Shown here one piece after another: positions 17,441-26,960 of a stretch of 64,000 nt of DNA. The stretch's first letter is position 1. Each line of letters opens with the position of its first letter. This DNA is from Actinacidiphila alni. Its GTDB lineage: Bacteria; Actinomycetota; Actinomycetes; Streptomycetales; Streptomycetaceae. The notes beneath the pieces were generated by a model that did no database searches, was not told the DNA's origin, and saw only the letters and a program-made list of their open reading frames with translations. Location of the stretch: positions 1 to 64,000 of the forward strand of contig NZ_FONG01000004.1 of NCBI RefSeq assembly GCF_900112845.1, in the 5' to 3' direction. Both the position numbers and the translations under genes were made by a program.

Positions 17441-18922
17441 TCAGCCGGTCGTGGCAGCCTCGGACCGTGCCGCCGACAGCGGTTCCGCGATGTCCTCCAG
17501 GGAGCGCCCCTCGGCCTTGACCGCGAGCAGCGCCGCCACCAGGCCCGCGGCGCACATCAGGGACGCGCCGATCACGAATGCCTCGACGGTGTCGCCGACA
17601 ACGCCCGACTTGGTGAGGTCGGAGAAGACCAGCGGGCCGCTGATGCCGCCGGCCGCGGTGCCGATCGCGTAGAAGAAGGCGATCGCCATCGCCCGGGTCT
17701 CCATCGGGAAGATCTCCGAGACGGTCAGATACGCGCTGCTCGCGCCGGCCGAGGCGAAGAACAGCACCACGCACCAGCACGCGGTCATCGTCGTGGCGTC
17801 CAGCGAGCCGCGGTTGAACAGCCAGGCGGTGCCGAACAGCAGCAGACCGGACAGGATGTACGTGGAGGAGATCATGATCCGCCGGCCGACGGTGTCGAAG
17901 AGCTTGCCGAGCAGCAGCGGGCCGAGGAAATTGCCCGCCGCGATGACGGCGAAGTAGTAACCGGTCTTGCCGGTCGAGACGTCGAAGAACGTGGTGAGGA
18001 TGTTGCCGAAGCCGAACGTGATGGCGTTGTAGAGGAACGCCTGGCCGATGAAGAGCGACAGGCCGAGCACCGCGCGCTTGGGATATTTGCGGAAGACGGT
18101 CTTGGCGATGATGCCGAAGCCGATGCTCTTGCGCTGGTGGATCGTGATCTCGCCCTTGGCGCGCGGGAGTTCGTGTCCCTTTTCCTGTTCGATCTCGCGC
18201 TCGACGTCGCCGACCAGTTGCTTCGCCTCGTCGCCGTGGCCATGGATGAACTGCCAGCGCGGGCTCTCCGGGACATGCCGCCTGACCACCAGGATCACCA
18301 GGCCGAGGACGACGCCGAGCGCGAAGGTGAGCCGCCAGCCGACATCCTTGGGAAAGATGTTCGTGTTGAGCGCGACGATCGACAGCAGGGAGCCGCCGAC
18401 GGCGCCCAGCCAGTAACTGCCGTTGATGATCAGGTCGACCCGGCCGCGGTATTTCGACGGGATCAGCTCGTCGATCGCCGAATTGATCGCCGCGTATTCG
18501 CCGCCGATGCCGAAGCCGGTCAGGAAGCGGAAGAGCAGGAACCACCAGAGCTGGAAGGACAGCGCGGTCATCGCCGTCGCGGTCAGATAGACCGCGAGGG
18601 TGACCATGAAGAGCTTCTTGCGGCCGAAGCGGTCGGTGAGCCAGCCGAAGAACAGCGCGCCGGCGCAGGAGCCGGCCACGTAGAGCGCGGCGGTGATGCC
18701 GGTGATCTGGGCGGCGGTGATGGACAGGCCACTGCCGTCCTCGGACAGCCGTCCGGCGATGTTGCCGACGGTCGTCACCTCGAGACCGTCGAGGATCCAT
18801 ACGGTGCCGAGTCCGATCACGATCATCCAGTGCCAGCGCGACCACGGCAGCCGGTCGAGCCGCGCGGGCACATCGGTGGTGATCGTGTCGCTGGACGCGG
18901 CGTCCGGCGCGGACGCGGCCAT
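17441..18922 (-). CDS. MFS transporter, sugar/metabolite:H+ symporter type
   Basis: A 493-residue permease with about 12 membrane segments. Signature features are the loop 2-3 motif GWLTDRFGRKKLFM, the R-x-G-R-like KYRGRVDLIING segment, VPESPRWQFIHG before the central cytoplasmic loop, and GKLFDTVGRRIMISS as the second-half A motif. This resembles the sugar porter and aromatic-acid/metabolite symporter subfamilies. The ATG at 18922 follows GAAGGAGG. The substrate is unknown. The LacI remnant next door hints at a sugar. It is monocistronic. Confidence 0.88.
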   Translation of the reverse strand: MAASAPDAASSDTITTDVPARLDRLPWSRWHWMIVIGLGTVWILDGLEVTTVGNIAGRLSEDGSGLSITAAQITGITAALYVAGSCAGALFFGWLTDRFGRKKLFMVTLAVYLTATAMTALSFQLWWFLLFRFLTGFGIGGEYAAINSAIDELIPSKYRGRVDLIINGSYWLGAVGGSLLSIVALNTNIFPKDVGWRLTFALGVVLGLVILVVRRHVPESPRWQFIHGHGDEAKQLVGDVEREIEQEKGHELPRAKGEITIHQRKSIGFGIIAKTVFRKYPKRAVLGLSLFIGQAFLYNAITFGFGNILTTFFDVSTGKTGYYFAVIAAGNFLGPLLLGKLFDTVGRRIMISSTYILSGLLLFGTAWLFNRGSLDATTMTACWCVVLFFASAGASSAYLTVSEIFPMETRAMAIAFFYAIGTAAGGISGPLVFSDLTKSGVVGDTVEAFVIGASLMCAAGLVAALLAVKAEGRSLEDIAEPLSAARSEAATTG

Positions 18923-19105
18923 GGTGCCCTCCTTCGTGAGCCGGAGCTGCGGCTCGACACTTGCGCGGGTGCCCCCTCGACGGGCCGTCATGCCACGTCC
19001 GCGGCGGCGCCATTCATGATCGGCCCGCCGTGCGGGCCAGTCTCACACCGGCGCGGCGCGCAGCGGCGGCGACAGCCCGGCCGCCCCTCGGATGCCGTCT
19101 TCTTA

Positions 19106-19155
19106 TGACCGGCTTATGACCGGTCCCGGCTGACCGGCTTATGACCGGTCCCGGC
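19106..19155. repeat. 25-bp perfect tandem duplication
   Basis: The unit starts TGACCGGCTTATGACCGGTC and ends CCGGC. The two copies abut exactly (19106-19130, 19131-19155). Each copy contains the imperfect inverted repeat ACCGG...CCGGT. The duplication lies in the 18923-19229 gap between divergent genes, 75 bases upstream of the DUF1275 gene. The rest of that gap shows nothing notable. Confidence 0.9.
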
Positions 19156-19229
19156 GGAAGGTCCCGCGCGCGGCGGGTGCGGGACGCGACGATGGGGCGT
19201 CAGGCACGCACGATCGGAGGACGGCCGCT

Positions 19230-19961
19230 GTGAACCCCACGCTCCGCGAGGCCCGTGACACCCTCGTACCCGACCTGGCGGGACGGCACGGGCCGCTGCC
19301 GCCGCTGCTGCTCGCGCTGACCGTCGTCACCGGTCTGGTCGACGCCTTCAGCTATCTGGCGCTGGGCCGGGTCTTCGTCGCGAACATGACGGGAAACGTG
19401 GTCTTCATGGCGTTCTCGCTCGCCGGGTCGAGCGGCTTCTCGCTGACCGCGTCCGTCCTGTCGCTGCTGTCCTTCGCGGTCGGCGCGCTGGCCGCCGGTC
19501 GGCTCGCGAACCGGGTACCGCTGCACCGGGCGCGGCTGCTGCTGGGGGTGACGGCGGCGCAGGCGCTGCTGGTGCTGGTCTGTTACGCGGTCGGCCTTGC
19601 GGTGGACCTGCCGGCGTCCGGGTGGAGCCGGTGGTGCCTGGTGGTCGTGCTCGGCTTCGCCATGGGCGGGCAGAACGCCGTGGTGCGCAAGCTGGCCGTG
19701 CCGGACCTCACCACCACGGTGCTGACCCTGACCATCACCGGGGTCGCCGCCGACAGCAGGCTCGCGGGCGGGGCGACCGGCAAGGCGGGGCGCCGCCTGC
19801 TGTCGGCCGCCGCGATGTTCCTCGGCGCGCTGCTCGGGGCGGTCCTGGTCGGCCATGGGCATCCGGCGGTCGTGCTGCTCATCGCGGGGGCGGCGCTGGT
19901 CGCGGTCGCGGGGGCGCTGCTCCCGCACCGCCGTTCGGCGCTCGGCTGGACGGCGGTCTGA
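19230..19961 (+). CDS. DUF1275 (YoaK-type) membrane protein
   Basis: A 243-residue integral membrane protein with about six hydrophobic helices. Family hallmarks are TVVTGLVDAFSYLALGRVFVANMTGNVVF near the N-terminus (positions about 30-60) and the FAMGGQNAVVRKLAVPDLTTTVLT segment in the middle. The molecular function of DUF1275 is not established. The GTG at 19230 follows GGAGGACG. It has no operon partner. Confidence 0.88.
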   Translation: MNPTLREARDTLVPDLAGRHGPLPPLLLALTVVTGLVDAFSYLALGRVFVANMTGNVVFMAFSLAGSSGFSLTASVLSLLSFAVGALAAGRLANRVPLHRARLLLGVTAAQALLVLVCYAVGLAVDLPASGWSRWCLVVVLGFAMGGQNAVVRKLAVPDLTTTVLTLTITGVAADSRLAGGATGKAGRRLLSAAAMFLGALLGAVLVGHGHPAVVLLIAGAALVAVAGALLPHRRSALGWTAV

Positions 19962-20093
19962 GACCCGTCGGTCCGGTCGCCGGACTTTTTTTCCGCCGCG
20001 ATGTAGTTCCCGCCCGATCCCGATCGTCGTAGGGGTGACAGCGCGGGAAGACCGCGCGGGATCGACTCGATCAACTCGATCAAGGAGACCGAC

Positions 20094-20429
20094 ATGAAGT
20101 ATCTGCTGCTGATCTGCGGCGAGGGCGACGGCTTCGGCGACGCGACCCCGGAGGAGCTGGACGCCACGGCGTGGGTGGAGGAGACCACCCGCAGGGGCGT
20201 ACGACTGCTGGGCAACAGGATCCACCCGGCCGAGGACGCCACCACCGTCCGGGTCAAGGACGGCGCGCCGCTGATCACCGACGGCCCGTACGCGGAGACG
20301 AAGGAACAGATCTGCGGCTTCGACGTCATCGACTGCGCCGATCTGGACGAGGCGATCGAGATCGCCGCGAAGCACCCCGTGGCGCGCTTCGGGATGGTCG
20401 AGGTGCGGCCGTTCTGGACCGAGGAGTGA
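20094..20429 (+). CDS. YCII-related DGPF-domain protein
   Basis: A 111-residue small alpha/beta-barrel protein with the motif LITDGPYAETKEQICGF that names the DGPF family, and ARFGMVEVRPFW at the end. The stop codon overlaps the GTG start of the sigma factor gene (GTGA), so the pair is translationally coupled. Family knowledge: DGPF genes are the standard partners of ECF42 sigma factors and often their transcriptional targets. The ATG at 20094 follows AAGGAG. Its enzymatic role is unknown. Confidence 0.92.
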   Translation: MKYLLLICGEGDGFGDATPEELDATAWVEETTRRGVRLLGNRIHPAEDATTVRVKDGAPLITDGPYAETKEQICGFDVIDCADLDEAIEIAAKHPVARFGMVEVRPFWTEE

Positions 20430-21985
20430 GCGGGCCGGGCGAAGGCTCCGCGACGAGCGGGGCCCGGGGGCCGGGTGCCGGGGCGGAACGTCCCGCCCCG
20501 GCACCCGGGGCCGGGGGTGCCGCAGTCCCGGCGTCGAGTGTCGGGGACGCCGTCGCTGCGGCCTGGTCCCGGGAGTGGGGCCGGGTCGTGGCGGCGGTGA
20601 TCGCGCTGACCGGTGACTGGGACCTGGCGGAGGAGTGCGCGCAGGACGCCTTCGCGCGGGCGCTGGAGCGCTGGCCCGCCGACGGTGTGCCGCGCTCCCC
20701 CGGCGCCTGGCTGACCACGACGGCCCGCAACCGGGCCCTGGACCGGGTGCGCCGCGCGGCCAACGAACGGCGCAAGCTGCGGGAAGTGGCCGTGCTCGCC
20801 CCGGTGGAGGCGCCGACTGAGCCGCCCGACGACGGCGCGGTGCCGGACGACCGGCTGCGGCTGATCTTCACCTGCTGCCATCCGGCGCTGCCGCTGCCGT
20901 CCCGGGTCGCCCTGACCCTGCGCACGCTGACCGGCCTGAGCACCGCACAGATCGCGCGCGCCTTCCTGGTGCCCGAGGGCACCATGGGCCAGCGGCTCAC
21001 CCGGGCCAAGAGCAAGATCCGGCACGCGGGCATCCCCTTCCGGGTGCCGCCGCGTGACCAACTGCCGGAGCGAACCTCGGCCGTGCTCGCCGTGCTGTAT
21101 CTGCTGTTCAACGCCGGATACGCGCCCACGGCGACGGAGCGGCCCGAAGCGGCCGAGCAGGACCCCACGAGCCCGGGCGGCCAAGCCCGAACGGGCCCGA
21201 TCACGCCGCACGCCACACCCCCCGCATCCGGGCCGGACGCCCCGACCGGCCCGAACCCGACCGCGCCGGCCGGTCCGCGCACCCACGACCGGACCGACGG
21301 GACCTACGGCACTAACGGCACCGACGCCGACAGCGGCCGGGAGCAGCGGCGGGTCGCCGCGGAGGCGATCCGGCTGGCCCGGCTGCTGGTCGCGCTGCTG
21401 CCGGACGAGCCGGAGGCGCGCGGGCTGCTCGCGCTCATGCTGCTGCACGAGGCGCGGGCCGCGGCCCGTACGGACGCCGCGGGCGACCTGGTGCCGCTGG
21501 ACGAGCAGGACCGTACGGCCTGGGACCGTGACCTGATCGCCGAGGGGCTGTCCATGGTCGAGGACGCCCTGCTGGCCCGCCGCCCGGGCCCGTACCAGAT
21601 ACAGGCCGCCATCGCGGCCTGCCACGCGGGCGCGGCCACCGCGGACGCCACCGACTGGCGGCAGATCGCGCTGCTGTACCGGGAGTTGGCGCGGATGGCG
21701 CCGAGCCCGGTGGTGGAGCTGAACCGGGCGGTCGCGGTCTCCATGGCCGAAGGCCCGGCCGCCGCGTTGCCGCTCGTGGACGCGCTGGCGGCCGGCGGCG
21801 AGTTGGCCGGCTACCACCTGCTGCCCGCCACGCGCGCGGATCTGCTGCGCCGGCTGGGCGACCGTACGGGCGCCGCCGCCGCGTACCGGGAGGCGATCGC
21901 GCTGGCGCCGACGCCCGCCGAGCGGCGCTTCCTCGGCCGCCGCCTCGCGGAGGTCGGCGGGACGGCGGCCGGCCGCGACCGCTGA
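20426..21985 (+). CDS. ECF42-type RNA polymerase sigma factor with C-terminal TPR-like domain
   Basis: A 519-residue extracytoplasmic-function sigma factor. Region 2 contains GDWDLAEECAQDAFARALER, and region 4 contains LSTAQIARAFLVPEGTMGQR. The long C-terminal extension typical of group ECF42, thought to replace an anti-sigma factor, follows. The normal junction motif LYLLFNAGY is followed by about 70 extra Pro/Thr/Gly-rich residues (about 230-305) before the domain resumes at REQRRVAAEAIRLARLLVAL. An Ala/Gly/Pro-rich stretch also precedes region 2. The GTG start overlaps the stop of the DGPF gene. Confidence 0.92.
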   Translation: MSGPGEGSATSGARGPGAGAERPAPAPGAGGAAVPASSVGDAVAAAWSREWGRVVAAVIALTGDWDLAEECAQDAFARALERWPADGVPRSPGAWLTTTARNRALDRVRRAANERRKLREVAVLAPVEAPTEPPDDGAVPDDRLRLIFTCCHPALPLPSRVALTLRTLTGLSTAQIARAFLVPEGTMGQRLTRAKSKIRHAGIPFRVPPRDQLPERTSAVLAVLYLLFNAGYAPTATERPEAAEQDPTSPGGQARTGPITPHATPPASGPDAPTGPNPTAPAGPRTHDRTDGTYGTNGTDADSGREQRRVAAEAIRLARLLVALLPDEPEARGLLALMLLHEARAAARTDAAGDLVPLDEQDRTAWDRDLIAEGLSMVEDALLARRPGPYQIQAAIAACHAGAATADATDWRQIALLYRELARMAPSPVVELNRAVAVSMAEGPAAALPLVDALAAGGELAGYHLLPATRADLLRRLGDRTGAAAAYREAIALAPTPAERRFLGRRLAEVGGTAAGRDR

Positions 21986-21999
21986 CCGCCCCGGCCGAT

Positions 22000-22030
22000 G
22001 CCGCCGGTCCTGTGACACCGGACCGGCGGC
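22000..22030 (+). terminator. Stem-loop downstream of ECF42 gene
   Basis: Arms GCCGCCGGTC (22000-22009) and GACCGGCGGC (22021-22030) flank an 11-base loop. Confidence 0.7.
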
Positions 22031-22222
22031 GTCGTTGCTCAGGTGACACCCGGCCCGGGACACCCGACCGGCGGCATCGCCTCGCCCGTCACGTGGGATT
22101 CGCCACGCCCCACGCGACATCGGGCGTCCCATGGGTAAGGGTGGTGAAGGAACGGTTCAGCACGATCGAAGATCGTTTACCGTGAAAGCGCTGTTCACTG
22201 CGATGAGGTGCGAGGTCTCTCC

Positions 22223-23548
22223 GTGCGTCTGCCCACTCCCTCCGCTGCCAGCCGACCGTCCGTCGCGCGCCGTCGCGGGGCCGGGCTCGCGCTGGGGCTG
22301 ATGGTCACGCTCGCCGCCTGTTCCAGCGGTGGCGGTGGCGACAGCTCCGCGTCGGTGGCACCGAGCAGCGCCACCGCCTCGCCGAGCCCGAGCCCGACCA
22401 CCACCAGCCCGTCCGCGCGGCCCTCCCCCACCCCCACGCGCCCCACCACGACCAAGCCGCCGGTGGCGCCGCCCGCGCCGACCACGACCAAGGCGCAGGC
22501 GAGCTGCGTGGACCGTACGGCGGACGCGATGACGACCGCGCAGCGCGTGGGACAGCTGTTCATGGCCGCGGTGACCTCGACCGGGATGACCGGCACCGAG
22601 TCGGCCGCGGTCTCGCAGGGCCGGGTCGGCGCGGTGTTCCTGATGGGCCACACCACCGCGGGCACCGCCGCGGTCAAGTCGGTCACCGACCGGGTGCGTA
22701 CGCTCGCCACGTCGGTCAAGGGCGCGCACCTGGGGCTGCTGATCGCCACCGACCAGGAGGGCGGCCAGGTCCAGGTGCTGGGCGGGCCGGGCTTCTCCGC
22801 CATCCCGGACGCCGTCACGCAGGGCCAGTGGCCGGCCTCGCGGCTCCAGCAGGAGGCGACGGGCTGGGCGAAGCAGCTCAGGGCGGCCGGGGTGAACATG
22901 AATCTGGCGCCGGTCGCCGACACCGTCCCGCCCGACCTGGTGAAGGTCAACGGGCCGATCGGTGAGCTGAACCGGGAGTACGGAAACGATCCCGCGACCG
23001 TGGCCACGCACAGCGACGCCTTTCTGCGCGGCATGCGCGCGGCCGGCGTCGTCCCCACCGTCAAGCACTTCCCCGGGCTCGGCCGGGTGCGCGGCAACAC
23101 CGACTTCACCGCCGGTGTCACGGACACGGTGACCACCACCACCGACCCGTACCTCCAGCCCTTCCGCAGCGCGGTCCAGGCGGGCACGCCCTTCGTGATG
23201 GTGTCCTCGGCGACCTATTCGCGGATCGACGGCAGCCGTCAGGCGGTGTTCTCGCCGGTGGTGCTGCGCGATCTGCTGCGCGGCAGGCTCGGCTTCCAGG
23301 GCGCGGTGATCTCCGACGACATCGGCGCGGCCGTCGCCGTCAGCGACCGCTCCCCCGCCCAGCGCGCGCTGGACTTCCTCGCCGCGGGCGGCAACATGGT
23401 GCTCACCGTCCGGCCGGGCGACATCGCGCCGATGACCTCCGCCGTCATCAATCGGCTGCCGAAGGACGCGGCGCTGCGCAAGGACGTGGACGACAGCCTG
23501 CACCGCGTCCTGACCGCCAAGCGGAACGCGGGCCTGCTGACCTGTTGA
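22223..23548 (+). CDS. GH3-family lipoprotein (NagZ/LpqI-like)
   Basis: A 441-residue exported lipoprotein. The signal peptide ends in the lipobox LAAC (Cys about 33), followed by a Ser/Pro/Thr-rich linker of about 60 residues and a GH3 N-terminal barrel. The substrate-binding ATDQEGG and the nucleophile region VISDDIG are present. The segment KHFPGLGRVRGNTDF differs from the KHFPGHGxxxxDSH of beta-N-acetylglucosaminidases: the His of FPGHG is Leu and the DSH acid/base dyad is absent. It may therefore have altered or no NagZ activity. The GTG at 22223 follows GCGAGG. An in-frame GTG at 22208 is less well placed. Confidence 0.85.
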   Translation: MRLPTPSAASRPSVARRRGAGLALGLMVTLAACSSGGGGDSSASVAPSSATASPSPSPTTTSPSARPSPTPTRPTTTKPPVAPPAPTTTKAQASCVDRTADAMTTAQRVGQLFMAAVTSTGMTGTESAAVSQGRVGAVFLMGHTTAGTAAVKSVTDRVRTLATSVKGAHLGLLIATDQEGGQVQVLGGPGFSAIPDAVTQGQWPASRLQQEATGWAKQLRAAGVNMNLAPVADTVPPDLVKVNGPIGELNREYGNDPATVATHSDAFLRGMRAAGVVPTVKHFPGLGRVRGNTDFTAGVTDTVTTTTDPYLQPFRSAVQAGTPFVMVSSATYSRIDGSRQAVFSPVVLRDLLRGRLGFQGAVISDDIGAAVAVSDRSPAQRALDFLAAGGNMVLTVRPGDIAPMTSAVINRLPKDAALRKDVDDSLHRVLTAKRNAGLLTC

Positions 23549-23666
23549 CCTGCCTCCTGGCCTGCTCACCTGTTGGCCTGCCTCCTGACCCGCTGGCCGG
23601 CTGACCGACTGACCGGCTGAGCACCTTCGCCGTCTGCCCGCGTATCCGGCCGCCCCGTACGGGAGT

Positions 23667-24521
23667 TCACGCCTCCGGCGGGGCCGTCCGACGCGCGGCC
23701 TCGCGGAAGGCGTCGATCAGCGGGGACGGCCGGTCGGCGGCGTGGGCGAGCGCGACCTCGTCGGGCGGCAGATCGGTGACCGGCAGACAGCGGACGTCGG
23801 CGCGCCGGTAGAGGTCGGTGGCGGACCGCGGCAGGTAGCAGACGCCGCGGCCGGCGGCGACGTACTCCAGTTTCTCCTCGACGGTCCGGATCGCGGAGAC
23901 CGGCCGCGGGCCGCCGGGGTTCGGGTCGGGGTTGACGCACAAGTGCAGGATCTCGGTCTGCCGGGCCAGCTCGGCGCTGGTCAGCGCGTCCTTGGCGGCC
24001 AGCGGGTGGCCCGCGGGGAGCGCGGCCATCCGCGGTTCGCTGTACAGCGGGGTCAGCGCCAGCCCGTCCGCGAGGACGGGCAGCCGGACGTAGGCGACGT
24101 CAACCCGGCCGTCGAGCAGGGCCTCGGCCTGGTCGTCCCACTCCACGCTGCGGACCTCGACGGTTACTTCGGGGTGCGCGGCGGTGAAGTCGCGTACGGC
24201 GTCGGTGACACGGATACCGGTCCTGAAGCCGACGACGAGGGTGCGGTCGGCGCGTGCCGCCCGGTCGACGCGGCGCCTGGCGGCATCGGCGGCGGCCAGC
24301 AGCGGCCGGGCGTCGTCCAGCAACTGCCGTCCGGTGTCGGTGAGTTCGACGCCGTGGCTGTCGCGGACGAACAGCTCGGTCCGCAGCTCCTTCTCCAGCG
24401 CGCGGATCTGCCGGCTCAACGCGGGCTGCGCGATGAGCAGTTCCTCGGCGGCGCGGCTGAAGTGCAGCCGCTCGGCCACCGCCACGAAGTAACGCAGTCT
24501 GCGCAGGTCCAGATCGGCCAT
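23667..24521 (-). CDS. LysR-family transcriptional regulator
   Basis: A 284-residue LysR regulator. The winged HTH spans residues 1-60 (LRRLRYFVAVAERLHFSRAA, then LIAQPALSRQIRALEKEL), followed by a two-lobed effector domain. The ATG at 24521 begins the conserved MADLDLRRLRYF. It is divergent from the dienelactone hydrolase gene across 126 bases, the classical LysR arrangement, so that hydrolase is the probable target. The inducer is unknown. Confidence 0.92.
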   Translation of the reverse strand: MADLDLRRLRYFVAVAERLHFSRAAEELLIAQPALSRQIRALEKELRTELFVRDSHGVELTDTGRQLLDDARPLLAAADAARRRVDRAARADRTLVVGFRTGIRVTDAVRDFTAAHPEVTVEVRSVEWDDQAEALLDGRVDVAYVRLPVLADGLALTPLYSEPRMAALPAGHPLAAKDALTSAELARQTEILHLCVNPDPNPGGPRPVSAIRTVEEKLEYVAAGRGVCYLPRSATDLYRRADVRCLPVTDLPPDEVALAHAADRPSPLIDAFREAARRTAPPEA

Positions 24522-24647
24522 GCGCCGAGGGTATCGCCGACGACACAACCGGTCTTGGACCGGGCCGCGCGCCTCCGCGCAGACTGGATCACGTCCCCGC
24601 CGGTCGGGTGGGACATCGCACAGCGGGACCGTTCACGAGGGAGCACC

Positions 24648-25580
24648 ATGAGCACAGCGCCGCCGCATCCGCCTCCGGATCCGCCTCCGTATCCGATCGT
24701 CACCGGCCGGGTCCGTATCGCGGTCGACGATCCGGACGCCACGGGCGCGGGCGGCTTCATGGACGCCTATACGGCACGGCCGGCCGAGCCCGGCGTACGG
24801 CCCGCGGTGATCGTCGGTTTCGAGATGTTCGGTGTGACCGCGTACATCCGCCGGGTCGCCGACCGGCTGGCGGCGATGGGCTGCCTGGCGGTCGTACCGG
24901 ACTTCCACCACCGCACCGCGCCCGGCTTCGAGGGCGCCGCGGACGACGCGGGCCGCGCGGCGGGCTTCGCGCTGCTGCAACGGCTCACCAGGGACGAGGT
25001 GCTGCGGGACGTGCGCGCGACCGTCGACCACCTGCGGGGCCTGCCGGACGCGGGCGAGCGGATCGGCATGGTCGGCTTCAGCCTGGGCGGCCATCTGGCC
25101 TTCTACGCGGCCACCCGAATCGACCTGGCCGCGACCGCCGTGGTCTACCCGGGCTGGCTGGACGTGACGGGCACCGCGCTCGGCACTCCGCAGCCGCTGC
25201 TCGACCTGGTCCCGGGGATGGCCGGGCACCGCGGCAAGCTGCTGTATCTGATGGGCGGGAAGGACCATGTAGTCACCCCGGAGCAGAACCGGCTCGCCGG
25301 GGAGCGGCTGACGGCCACGGGCGTACGGCACGAGATCGTGGTCTACCCGGACGGGCCGCACGGCTTCCTCGCCGACGAGCGGGACAGCTACCGGCCGGAT
25401 CTGGCGGCCGACGCCTGGCGGCGGATCACCGATCTGCTGGCCACCGAGTTGGATCCGTCCGTCCGCCGGATTCCGGACTCGCCGACCGGACGTACGGCGG
25501 AACCGGAGGCGGAACCGGAGGCGGCGCCCGCCGAGGCGCTTTCCGGGCCGGAAAACCCCGGTAAGGGTGCCCTTACGTGA
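24648..25580 (+). CDS. Dienelactone hydrolase-family protein
   Basis: A 310-residue alpha/beta hydrolase. It matches the dienelactone hydrolase fold (IVGFEMFGVTAYIRRVADRL, then DEVLRDVRATVDHLR). The nucleophile elbow is GFSLGG, with Ser in place of the Cys of classical dienelactone hydrolases. Asp in GGKDHVVTPEQN and His in DGPHGFLADERD complete the triad. It probably hydrolyses an ester or lactone, possibly from aromatic catabolism. The ATG at 24648 follows GAGGGAG. The C-terminal 30 residues are Glu/Pro/Ala-rich. The end of the gene overlaps the palindrome at 25561-25576. Confidence 0.9.
   Translation: MSTAPPHPPPDPPPYPIVTGRVRIAVDDPDATGAGGFMDAYTARPAEPGVRPAVIVGFEMFGVTAYIRRVADRLAAMGCLAVVPDFHHRTAPGFEGAADDAGRAAGFALLQRLTRDEVLRDVRATVDHLRGLPDAGERIGMVGFSLGGHLAFYAATRIDLAATAVVYPGWLDVTGTALGTPQPLLDLVPGMAGHRGKLLYLMGGKDHVVTPEQNRLAGERLTATGVRHEIVVYPDGPHGFLADERDSYRPDLAADAWRRITDLLATELDPSVRRIPDSPTGRTAEPEAEPEAAPAEALSGPENPGKGALT
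25561..25576. promoter_or_regulatory. Iron-box-like palindrome upstream of efeOB
   Basis: GTAAGG-GTGC-CCTTAC lies 125 bases before the efeO start, at the very end of the preceding gene. The half-sites TAAGG/CCTTA fit the outer TWAGG/CCTWA of DtxR/DmdR-type iron boxes, but the spacing is shorter than the 19-bp consensus. Confidence 0.35.
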
Positions 25581-25700
25581 CTCGCGGGTGAACTGCCGGG
25601 GAATTGTGGATTCCTGGCCTTGGAGCAGGTGGGTGCGGTGCCACGAGGTGCTTAGCATGAGCGGCACCCGATCCACTGCACCGAAATCTGGAGGTCCGGT

Positions 25701-26960
25701 GTGTCCGCCGAACCCGACGGTATAGCCCCGCCGCCCCCCGGGACAGGACCGAGCCGCTCGCGCCGACCGCCGATGTGGCAGGTGGCGGCGGCCGGGCTCG
25801 CCGTCGCCGGCGCCGTCACCGCGGCCGTGCTGCTGTCCGGCTCCGGCGGCGGCACCGTCGAGCACAGCGCTCCGGCGACCGCCGCCGACGGCCTGCGGCA
25901 CACCGCGGTGGACGCCTCCACCGGCAGCTGCGGCCGCGGCTGGATCAGGCCGAAGACCGGCACCCAGGTCTTCGACCTGCGCAACACCGGCGCGAACGCC
26001 ACCGAGGTCTATCTGACCGACCCGCACAGCGGCAAGGTCTACGGCGAGGTCGAGGGCCTGGCGCCGGGCATCACCCGGCCGATGGTAGTGGACCTGGGCA
26101 GCGGTTCGTACGCCTTCAAGTGCCTCCAGGAGGACACCGACGCGGTGACCGGGCCGACCGTCGTCGTCCCCGGCACCGTCCCGCGGGGCCCGGCCGCGGT
26201 GCCCGTCACGCAGCACGACCTGATCCCGCCGACGCTGGCCTACCAGAAGTGGGTCGGCGACCGCATCGGCGATCTCGGGCGCGGCGTCAAGGCGCTCGAG
26301 GCCGACATCGACGGCGGCGATCTGGCCGCCGCCCGCCGCGACTGGCTGAGCGCACACCTGGTCTACGAACGGATGGGCGCCGCCTACGGCACCTTCGGGG
26401 ACGCCGACGGCGCGATCAACGGCACGGCGGCGCGCACGCCCGGCGCGGTCCAGGACCCGGACTTCACCGGCTTCCACCGGATCGAGTACGGCCTGTGGCA
26501 CGGCGCCTCAGCCGCCTCGCTGCGGACGCCGGCCGCCAAGCTGGTCGGCGATGTGAAGGCGCTGGACGACGACTGGTCGCAGGAGCGGATGGACCCGGCC
26601 GACATGGGGCTGCGGGCGCACGAGATCGTGGAGAACGCCGAGCAGTTCGAGCTGACCGGCCGCACCGACTACGGCAGCGGGACGAATCTGGCGACCGCGC
26701 GCGCCAATCTCGACGGCACCAAGGAGCTGCTGGACCGGCTGAACAGCCTGCTCGTACCGCGTGATCCGGGTGCCGCGAAGCTCACCGCGACCCTGAAGCG
26801 CGCCGAGGCCGACCTCGACGCGGCGCACCACGGCGACACGTGGACGCCGCTCGACAGGCTCGCCCACGACCAGCGCCAGCGGATCAACGCCGACTTCGGC
26901 GATCTGCTCGAACAACTCGCCCCGGTGGCGGCGATCTTCGATGTACGGAGGACGGCATGA
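25701..26960 (+). CDS. efeO: EfeO iron-uptake protein (cupredoxin plus M75 domain)
   Basis: Extracytoplasmic component of the EfeUOB iron/heme-associated uptake system, 419 residues. An N-terminal membrane anchor ([20 protein letters not shown]) is followed by a cupredoxin-like domain (about 60-165) and a helical M75 peptidase-like domain with the metal-binding HxxE motif in FHRIEYGLW. The GTG at 25701 follows GGAGG. The stop overlaps the efeB start (ATGA). The permease EfeU is not in the window. Confidence 0.93.
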   Translation: MSAEPDGIAPPPPGTGPSRSRRPPMWQVAAAGLAVAGAVTAAVLLSGSGGGTVEHSAPATAADGLRHTAVDASTGSCGRGWIRPKTGTQVFDLRNTGANATEVYLTDPHSGKVYGEVEGLAPGITRPMVVDLGSGSYAFKCLQEDTDAVTGPTVVVPGTVPRGPAAVPVTQHDLIPPTLAYQKWVGDRIGDLGRGVKALEADIDGGDLAAARRDWLSAHLVYERMGAAYGTFGDADGAINGTAARTPGAVQDPDFTGFHRIEYGLWHGASAASLRTPAAKLVGDVKALDDDWSQERMDPADMGLRAHEIVENAEQFELTGRTDYGSGTNLATARANLDGTKELLDRLNSLLVPRDPGAAKLTATLKRAEADLDAAHHGDTWTPLDRLAHDQRQRINADFGDLLEQLAPVAAIFDVRRTA

